Assembly (NCBI RefSeq): GCF_000948985.2
Contig: NZ_CP059733.1
Coordinates: 5,022,001-5,086,000 of the forward strand
Direction: 5' to 3'
Length of the DNA stretch: 64,000 bases
From: Thalassomonas viridans
Lineage (GTDB): Bacteria; Pseudomonadota; Gammaproteobacteria; Enterobacterales; Alteromonadaceae
How positions within the stretch are numbered: position 1 is the stretch's first letter; each line of letters opens with the position of its first letter. Below are positions 29,434-37,500 of this stretch, piece after piece. Below the pieces are notes generated by a model. That model had not been told where the DNA came from. It saw only the letters and a program-made list of their open reading frames with translations, and did not search any database. The position numbers and the translations under genes are program-made.

Positions 29434-31071
29434 TTAGTGCTCTAACATGCGGTATTTTTCCCGCAGACGGTTACGGATCGATACCGCCGTCATATTCAAT
29501 GCCACAATAATGGTGACCAGTAACAGGGCTGTGGCATATACCAGCGGACGCGCCGCTTCAACATTCGGGCTCTGGAAACCGACATCATAGATGTGGAAGC
29601 CCAGATGCATAAATTTACGGTCTAAATGCAGGAACGGGAAGTTACCGTCCAGCGGCAGGTTAGGCGCCATTTTCACCACACCTACCAGCATCAGCGGCGC
29701 TACCTCACCCGCGGCACGGGCGATTGCCAGGATAATACCCGTCATGATCGCCGGACTGGCAATAGGCAGGATAATGCGCCATAAGGTTTCCACTTTCGTT
29801 GCCCCCAGGGCCAAACTGCCGTGACGCATTGCCGCCGGTATCCTGGCCAGGCCTTCTTCCGTTGACACTATCACCACAGGCAAGGTCAGGATCGCCAGGG
29901 TAATGGCGGACCATAATACCCCCGGGGTACCGAAAGTCGGGCTCGGCAGGTTTTCCGGGTAAAACAGCTGATCTAAGCTGCCGCCCACCATATAAACAAA
30001 AAAGCCTAAACCAAAAACACCGTAAACAATGGAAGGCACCCCCGCCAGGTTAATCACGGCAATGCGCAGGATTTTAGTCAGGGCATTGTTGCCGGCATAT
30101 TCGTGCAGGTAAATCGCCGCGACAACGCCAAAAGGAGAAACGATCACTGTCATCAGTAGTACCATAAGCACAGTACCGAAAATCGCCGGGAATACCCCGC
30201 CTTCGGTATTGGCTTCCCTGGGCTCGTCCGCCACAAAAGCGGCCACCTGGCTAAAGAAAACCCCGGTTTTGCTCCAAAAGCCCAGCTGGTTATTAAAACT
30301 TACCTTAAGTATATCTTCAAAATTAATGGTAACGACCTGGCCGTCCATCGCCCTGACTTTTAACTGGTCGCGGGCAATTTCTTCCCTCAGGGCAAGCAGC
30401 TTGCTCTCTAAAACGCTGTATTCGTCTTTCAGCGCCTGCATTTCCCCGTGGATATCGCTTTTGATTTCCTCAGTCAAAGTTTTATCAAGCAAATGCTTAC
30501 GCTCTTTTAGCCTTAAACGCTCCAGCTGGTAGTTAATGGCGCCGATATCCGTTTTTTGCAGGGCATCGATTTGCGTCTGGAAATGCTCAACCCGGGTCAC
30601 CAGCTCAGCCAGCTGGCTTTGCGGCACCACTTTGTCGTCTAAGATCAGCTCTTCTATGGTACCGTAGAAATTACCGTTAGTGCGCCTTTCAATGACCGCC
30701 AGCTCCTGTGGTGTCGTGGTATTGGTGATCTGGGGCACCAGCAACCAGCGAAAATCCAGGCTCACCAGTTCACGGTTACCGGTTTTAACCAGCAGGCGTT
30801 CAACCGTGGTCGTACCCGGCGCCAGCTTGATATCCGTATGGGCCAGCTGCTCTGCCGGAATAAACTCGCGATCATAGATTTCCCCGATCACGGTATTTTT
30901 GTTGCCGGCCTCATCCAGCATATCAAACTGGTAGATATCCGCCGGCCAGAAATAAGATAAGCCGCGGGAGGCAATCAGCCATAATAATCCCAGTACGGAA
31001 ATAAGACTGATACTGACCCCGCCGGCAGATAACCAAACCCAGGGGGAACCCGATTTAAACCAAGATTTCAT
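29434..31071 (-). CDS. pstA: Phosphate ABC transporter permease PstA, long form
   Basis: 545 residues against about 296 in E. coli. The N-terminal half has one membrane helix (about 10-35) and then a roughly 230-residue soluble, probably periplasmic region with a coiled coil (about 160-245). The C-terminal half (about 290-540) is the permease, with EAY-like loop ALGATKVETLWRIILPIASP. AAGGAAT lies 8 nt before the ATG. Part of pstCAB-phoU. Long PstA/PstC forms occur in several marine gammaproteobacteria; the function of the added domain is not established. Confidence 0.92.
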   Translation of the reverse strand: MKSWFKSGSPWVWLSAGGVSISLISVLGLLWLIASRGLSYFWPADIYQFDMLDEAGNKNTVIGEIYDREFIPAEQLAHTDIKLAPGTTTVERLLVKTGNRELVSLDFRWLLVPQITNTTTPQELAVIERRTNGNFYGTIEELILDDKVVPQSQLAELVTRVEHFQTQIDALQKTDIGAINYQLERLRLKERKHLLDKTLTEEIKSDIHGEMQALKDEYSVLESKLLALREEIARDQLKVRAMDGQVVTINFEDILKVSFNNQLGFWSKTGVFFSQVAAFVADEPREANTEGGVFPAIFGTVLMVLLMTVIVSPFGVVAAIYLHEYAGNNALTKILRIAVINLAGVPSIVYGVFGLGFFVYMVGGSLDQLFYPENLPSPTFGTPGVLWSAITLAILTLPVVIVSTEEGLARIPAAMRHGSLALGATKVETLWRIILPIASPAIMTGIILAIARAAGEVAPLMLVGVVKMAPNLPLDGNFPFLHLDRKFMHLGFHIYDVGFQSPNVEAARPLVYATALLLVTIIVALNMTAVSIRNRLREKYRMLEH

Positions 31072-31098
31072 TTATTCGATTCCTTACAACAGCACTTC

Positions 31099-33345
31099 TT
31101 ATAAAGAGCTGTATTTTTCTCTGAGACGCTGACGAATAAATTCCGCCAGGGTATTCAATACAAAAGTAAACACAAACAGCACAAAGGCAGCCAGGAACAG
31201 GATACGGTAATGTGAGCTGCCCACCTCGGACTCCGGCATTTCCACCGCGATATTGGCGGCCAGGGTACGCATGCCCTGGAAAATACTCCAGTCAAGGATA
31301 GGGGTATTACCTGTGGCCATCAGCACTATCATGGTTTCCCCGACGGCACGGCCAAGCCCCATCATGATGGCGGAGAAGATCCCCGGGCTGGCGGTCAGCA
31401 GCACCACCTTGATCAGGGTCTGCCACTGGGTCGCCCCCAGGGCCAGCGAGCCGCTGGTTAAATGGCGCGGCACGCTGAAGATAGCATCTTCCGCCATGGA
31501 AAAGATGGTGGGGATCACGGCAAAACCCATGGCGATACCCACCACCAGGGCATTACGCTGGTCAAAGTCTATGCCTAGGTCGTTGGTCACATACTGGCGC
31601 ATATCGCCGCCAAAAAACGCCGCTTCCATCACGGGCGACAGGGCAAACGCCAGATAACCGGTAAAACATAACACAGGGATCAAAATCACCGGCGCCCAGG
31701 TTTCCGGAATGCGGCTCTTGATATCCCTCGGCAGCGACGACCAGGCAAAGGCGGTCAGCAGGGTCGCCAGCGGCAGCATCACCAGCAGCAGGGCGATCGC
31801 CGGCAGGTAGTTCTCGACAATGGGCGCCAGCCATAAGCCCGCCAGGAAACCCAGGATAACCGTCGGCAGGGCTTCCATCATTTCTATGGTGGGCTTAACC
31901 TTAGTCCTTAATACAGGCGTCATAAAGTAGGCGGTGTAAATAGCCGCGGCCAGGGCGATAGGCACGGCAAACAACATGGCATAAAGCGCGGCTTTAATGG
32001 TACCGAAAGAAATAGGCACTAAAGAAAATTTCGCTTCAAAATCATCCGAACCGGACGTGGACTGCCAGATATATTCGGGCTCAGGATAACCTTCATACCA
32101 CACCTCCTGCCATAACGCCCGCCAGGTCACTTCCGGGTGTTCGTTTTCCACCGAAAACAATTGCAGTTGCCCGCCAGTACCGGAGTTTCCGGCGCCGGTT
32201 ATCATCACCAGGGCGTCGGCGCGCGGAGAGATGGCTAAAGCGCCCGGGGCAACATCCGTTAACTTGCCCTGCCATAAATCGGCATCGCTTGTGGTATAGA
32301 AGGCGCCAAGCTCACCGGATGGGGTCATGGTATAAAAACTTTTCCGGTATTGCTCGGTATAGATGGCCTCTACGGCTTCTCCCCGACCGGCACTGAAGCT
32401 GCGGATTTTCTTGAACTGGCGGCCGTTTTCGCCTGCCACTTCAAACCACTGGCTCACCTGGCCCTTGCTGTCGCCAAGCAGCAAAGAGCTGCCGCCGGAG
32501 AGCAGGGCCATAGTGGACAGGTCGGCGCCGCCAGTATCTGTGATCACCTCTTTCAGGGGCACGTCATATTCATCGTCGAGGGAAAAAACCAGCACGCGGT
32601 TGCCGTCACGCACAAAGGCCATCGCCAGATCCGGGGTAACCAGCACATCATCTACGGTTTTAACGCCCTCTTCAATCACCTGGTAGGCAACTTCATAGGC
32701 GGGATCATAACTAAAATCATCTTCGGCAATCAGCGTTGTTTTAATCAGGCGTTTATCCTCAGTAAAGGCAACAAACACCGCACGTTCGTCGTCCATGGCA
32801 AACGCCAGCTTTTGCAGCGGCGCCTGCATTTCATCCACCTGGATAGCCTCTTCACCTAAAGGGTAACGGACGCCGGGGTTGATCACCCGCTGGTCATTGC
32901 CATAGCTGGCGGTAAAGCTCGGCGTCAGCAGTTGCACCTGCCCCTGGCTATCGAGCAATAATTTATTGTTGTGACCGCTTTCGACCACCTGCTCAAGCTC
33001 GACGCCGGACGCGGTCAGCTGTTTTGACAACACCTTAGTCCCGAACGGACGCTGCGGCCCCGGCACCAACTGGTAAAAATCTATGCTGCCTGAGCGGTTG
33101 ATATTAAACGCCAGCTCTTTAAGTTCGTCCACCCCGGTAGAGAGCACCTCACCGGCAGACGATATTTCCACCCTCGTTGACGGCGTTATTTCCGTGCTGT
33201 CAAAAACCGGCTTTATCACATAAAGCAGATATAAGAAAATCAGCACTAAAGTAAGCAGCACACTAATACCACCTAAGGTGATAAGCCAACGGGCAAATGA
33301 ATTTTTTAGCTGGCGGGAGCCGGCCGATTTTAACGCTGTCACCAC
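31099..33345 (-). CDS. pstC: Phosphate ABC transporter permease PstC, long form
   Basis: About 748 residues against 319 in E. coli. A first helix (about 20-45) is followed by a roughly 370-residue region with repeated beta-strand pattern, probably periplasmic and beta-propeller-like. The C-terminal permease (about 440-745) contains SLALGATQWQTLIKVVLLTA. The start is probably GTG 33345, with AAGG 8 nt upstream; TTG 33351 and GTG 33342 are alternatives. First gene of the pst operon, under a Pho box. Confidence 0.9.
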   Translation of the reverse strand: MVTALKSAGSRQLKNSFARWLITLGGISVLLTLVLIFLYLLYVIKPVFDSTEITPSTRVEISSAGEVLSTGVDELKELAFNINRSGSIDFYQLVPGPQRPFGTKVLSKQLTASGVELEQVVESGHNNKLLLDSQGQVQLLTPSFTASYGNDQRVINPGVRYPLGEEAIQVDEMQAPLQKLAFAMDDERAVFVAFTEDKRLIKTTLIAEDDFSYDPAYEVAYQVIEEGVKTVDDVLVTPDLAMAFVRDGNRVLVFSLDDEYDVPLKEVITDTGGADLSTMALLSGGSSLLLGDSKGQVSQWFEVAGENGRQFKKIRSFSAGRGEAVEAIYTEQYRKSFYTMTPSGELGAFYTTSDADLWQGKLTDVAPGALAISPRADALVMITGAGNSGTGGQLQLFSVENEHPEVTWRALWQEVWYEGYPEPEYIWQSTSGSDDFEAKFSLVPISFGTIKAALYAMLFAVPIALAAAIYTAYFMTPVLRTKVKPTIEMMEALPTVILGFLAGLWLAPIVENYLPAIALLLVMLPLATLLTAFAWSSLPRDIKSRIPETWAPVILIPVLCFTGYLAFALSPVMEAAFFGGDMRQYVTNDLGIDFDQRNALVVGIAMGFAVIPTIFSMAEDAIFSVPRHLTSGSLALGATQWQTLIKVVLLTASPGIFSAIMMGLGRAVGETMIVLMATGNTPILDWSIFQGMRTLAANIAVEMPESEVGSSHYRILFLAAFVLFVFTFVLNTLAEFIRQRLREKYSSL

Positions 33346-33392
33346 GAACAATACCTTCAGACAATAGGACTTAAAATTACGGCGGGGATTAT

Positions 33393-33421
33393 AAGACAGT
33401 TATATGACAGTTTTGTGACAA
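33393..33421 (-). promoter_or_regulatory. Pho box upstream of pstC
   Basis: Three PhoB half-sites in plus-strand orientation (AAGACAG 33393, ATGACAG 33404, GTGACAA 33415) are spaced exactly 11 bp apart with T-rich spacers. Read on the minus strand, this matches the CTGTCAT-type tandem repeats of the Pho box. It lies about 50 bp upstream of pstC. Confidence 0.85.
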
Positions 33422-33612
33422 CCGATAAAAGTTAAAAACCAGCCACTTAGAAATGAATTCCCCGCTCCCTTATCAATGTCAGCGTTTTCTTCAACTATGC
33501 TTAAAGCAGATGACGGCTGACCCGGATGTTTCGTCTTAAGCCGGAGCCGTGATAACAACAGGGCCAAGGCTTCACTGACAGGCTCCGGCTAAGGAAATAA
33601 TACGATACGAGC

Positions 33613-34110
33613 ATGATCAACTATAACTATCTGGCTGATACCTACCTGGAAAAAGAACAAACGGAAATCAAGGAGCTGCTGTCCACCATGGAGTCCTTTC
33701 AAAGCCGGGCGCTAGCGGCCTACAGCCGGGATTTTCCCCTGTCATGCCCTGCCTGCCGGCAAAGCTATCCGGATATTTTTCACTACTATAAGACCATCAA
33801 AGCCAAAAAAAGCCAGCTGGTGAGCTCAAGCAAGCAAGGCTCGCTTTTTCAGCAAGAGTGCCATTGCTTATGCGGCAGCCCTTTGTTCGACACCGCCTTT
33901 GACTACCGCGACACCAGCGAGCAGGGGCAAAAACTCAGGGACTTGTTCGATCTGTGCGTGGCCAAGGTCATGCAACTCAAGCTGTCTGATGTCAGCCGGG
34001 AGGACATCTTTAAAAGCATACAGGCGTTGTTTTCCTTTTATATCAATTTATATGCCTATTTTCGCAATGAAATCCCTTTTGATTTTTTAGACCTGATCGA
34101 AAAGCACTAG
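33613..34110 (+). CDS. Hypothetical protein with two Cys pairs
   Basis: I do not recognise the family. The 165-residue product is helical and charged, with CPAC (about residues 45-48) and CHCLCG (about 83-88), a spacing that would fit a zinc ribbon. The C-terminal part is a predicted helical bundle rich in Phe/Leu. No signal peptide. It lies between the pst operon (divergent) and the giant repeat gene, on the same strand as the latter but 408 bp upstream. Whether it belongs to that system is unknown. Confidence 0.6.
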   Translation: MINYNYLADTYLEKEQTEIKELLSTMESFQSRALAAYSRDFPLSCPACRQSYPDIFHYYKTIKAKKSQLVSSSKQGSLFQQECHCLCGSPLFDTAFDYRDTSEQGQKLRDLFDLCVAKVMQLKLSDVSREDIFKSIQALFSFYINLYAYFRNEIPFDFLDLIEKH

Positions 34111-34518
34111 CCGGTCCATCCCGCAAAACCAGGTGATTTCCACCGCTTTTCAGCCAAATATAAAAATATTGATTTTTATTGCCCCAAACACTGGCAAGGC
34201 GGTTGTTTTGGACTAAATTTGAAGAACTGGTGGACAAGTCGTAACCAGTATCTATATGACGTTTATTCGAATTCAAGGGATGCACAGCTCTATCTGATGA
34301 AACACGCCATTTGCTGTTTTGGACGAATAAACCTTAAGCCTTATAAATGACCTTAAAAGATTGTCGTTTTTGAACAGAGGGTTTCCCTCAGTACCCTGTT
34401 CAAGTCGTAAACTAACTGAAAACTTGTTTAATTTTAATGCTTTGGCAGAAGAGATAACAGCCAGTTTCACGTAAGGTTTTACCTGCCGGGGCTACAATTT
34501 TTCATAGGAAATGAAAAC
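34111..34518 (+). promoter_or_regulatory. Leader region of the giant repeat protein gene
   Basis: A 408-bp non-coding stretch. It contains two 10-nt direct repeats: TGTTTTGGAC at 34204 and 34315, and CAAGTCGTAA at 34235 and 34401. A hairpin, GAACA (34372-34376) to TGTTC (34397-34401), has a GGGT/ACCC upper stem and an alternative GAGGG-TTT-CCCTC fold. These could be regulator sites and a 5' UTR structure. AGGAAA is about 7 nt before the ATG. Confidence 0.4.
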
Positions 34519-37500
34519 ATGGCAAATAAAAAAACCTCTAAGCAACTTAAAACCAAGGTCGAATCCCAGGTATCTAAACTCGAAGACCGCATAGCCCCCG
34601 GCGGCATAGGCGGCCTGGTGGGAGATTTGGGGGCGGATACTGCCACCGCGGATGATACCGGCACGGCATCGGACCAGCCGCCGGCGGCCGACGCCACCAC
34701 CAGTGATGCCCCGCCGGCAGAGGATGCCCCTCCCCCGGGTGATGTCACCGGCGAACAGGAAACCGTTTATACCGATAACGGTGACGGCTCAGGATCGGCG
34801 GTTTATCCCGACGGCAGCGTAGAAACCTGGGAAGCCGACGGCTCCGGCACCTGGGACGACGGCATGGGTAATTCCAGCAGCTGGAATAGCGATGGCTCCG
34901 GCAGCTGGCAAAGCAGCGACGGCTCCAGCGGCACCTACAACTCAGACGGCTCCAGCAGCTGGACCAACAGCGACGGCTCCAGCGGCACTTATAACAGCGA
35001 CGGCTCCGGCAGCTATACCTCCGCCGACGGTGTTACCGAAACCTGGGATGCCCAGGGCAATATCACCTATACCGATGCCGCGGGCAATGATATGGGGGAT
35101 GCCGGCGGCACAGGTGTTGTTACCGGGGATGACGGCACCGAATACAACTATGACAGCGACGGCTCCGGCTCGGCGGTTTCCCCCGACGGCACGGTAGAAA
35201 CCTGGAATGCCGACGGCTCCGGTTCTATCGCCTATGCCGACGGCTCCATGGAAACCTGGGACGGCCAGGGGGGCGGCAGCTGGGACGACGGCCAGGGCAA
35301 TAGCAGCACCTGGAGCAGCGACGGTTCCGGTAGCTGGACCAGCAGTGACGGTTCCAGCGGCAGCTGGTCCGCCGACGGCAGCTCCAGCTATACCGGGGCA
35401 GACGGCTCCTACAACATCTATAATGCCGACGGCTCCGGCAGCTGGGGCGACGGCCAGGGCAATTCCGGCACCTGGAATGCCGACGGCTCAGGCAGTGAAA
35501 CCTATGCCGACGGCTCTTCCAGCAGCTGGTCGCCGGACGGCAGCGGCAGCTGGGATGACGGCCAGGGCAATTCCAGCACCTGGCATGCCGACGGCAGCGG
35601 CAGCTGGACCAGCAGCGACGGCTCCAGCGGCACCTACAACTCAGACGGCTCCAGCAGCTGGACCAACAGCGACGGCTCCAGCGGCAGCTATAACAGCGAC
35701 GGCTCCGGCAGCTATACTTCCCCTGACGGCACCACGGAAACCTGGGATGCCCAGGGCAATGTTACCTATACCGACGCCGCAGGCAACGTGTTAGGTGAAG
35801 GGGGGACCGGTACGGTTACCGCCGATGACGGCACCACCTATACCTATAATGAAGACGGCTCGGGCACCGCCAGCCATCCTGACGGCAGCGTAGAAACCTG
35901 GAACAGCGACGGCTCGGGCTCAATTGCCTATAGCGACGGCTCCATCGAAACCTGGGACGGCCAGGGGGGCGGCAGCTGGGATGACGGCATGGGCAACTCC
36001 AGCACCTGGCATGCCGACGGCTCCGGCAGCTATACCGGCTCTGACGGCAGCAGCGGCACCTGGAGCGCAGACGGCAGCTCCAGCTATTATAACGCCGACG
36101 GCTCCTACAACACCTATAATGCCGACGGCTCCGGCAGCTGGGGCGACGGCCAGGGCAATTCCGGTACCTGGAATGCCGATGGTTCCGGTAGTGAAACCTA
36201 TGCCGACGGCTCTTCCAGCAGCTGGAACAGCGACGGCAGCGGCCACTGGGATGACGGCCAGGGCAACTCCAGTACCTGGCATGCCGACGGCAGCGGCAGC
36301 TGGACCAGCTCTGACGGCTCAAGCGGCAGCTATAACAGCGACGGCTCCAGCAGCTGGACCAACAGCGACGGTTCAAGCGGCACCTATAACGCCGACGGCT
36401 CCGGCAGCTATACTGCCGCCGACGGCAGCAGTGAAGTCTGGGATGCCGAGGGCAATATCACTTATTATGACGCCAACGGCGATACCAGTACCGGGGAAGG
36501 CGGCACCGGCGTTGTCACCGGCGATGACGGCACCACCTATACCTATAACGAAGACGGCTCGGGCACAGCCGTTCATCCGGACGGCACGGTGGAAACCTGG
36601 AACAGCGACGGCTCAGGCTCTATCGCCTTTGCCGACGGCTCGGTGGAAACCTGGGATGGCCAGGGGGGCGGCAGCTGGGATGACGGCATGGGTAACACCA
36701 GTACCTGGCATGCCGACGGCTCCGGCAGCTGGACCGGCAGTGACGGCTCAAGCAGCTCCTGGTCCGCCGACGGCAGTTCCACCTATACCGGGGCCGACGG
36801 CTCCTATAGCACCTACAATGCCGACGGCTCCGGCAGCTGGGGCGACGGCCAGGGCAATTCAGGTACCTGGAATAGCGATGGCTCCGGCAGTGAAACCTAT
36901 GCCGACGGCTCTTCCAACAGCTGGGCTCCCGACGGCAGCGGCCACTGGGATGACGGTATGGGTAACTCCAGCACCTGGCATGCCGACGGCTCCGGCAGCT
37001 GGACCAGCAGCGACGGTTCCAGCGGCAGCTATAACAGCGACGGCTCCAGTAGCTGGACCAACAGCGACGGCTCCAGCGGTACCTATAACGCCGACGGCTC
37101 CGGCAGCTATACTTCCCCTGACGGCACCACGGAAACCTGGGATGCCCAGGGTAATATCACCTATACCGATGCCGCAGGCAATGTATTAGGTGAAGGCGGC
37201 ACAGGTACGGTCACCGCCGATGACGGCACCACCTACACCTATAATGAGGACGGCTCGGGCACAGCCCACCGCCCTGACGGCACGGTGGAAAGCTGGAATG
37301 CCGACGGCTCCGGCTCCATCGCTTATAGCGACGGCTCGGTGGAAACCTGGGACGGCCAGGGGGGCGGCAGCTGGGATGACGGCATGGGCAATACCAATAC
37401 CTGGAATGCCGACGGCTCCGGCAGCTGGACCAGCAGTGACGGCTCCAGCGGCTCCTGGTCCGCCGACGGCAGTTCCACCTATACCGGGGCCGACGGCTCC

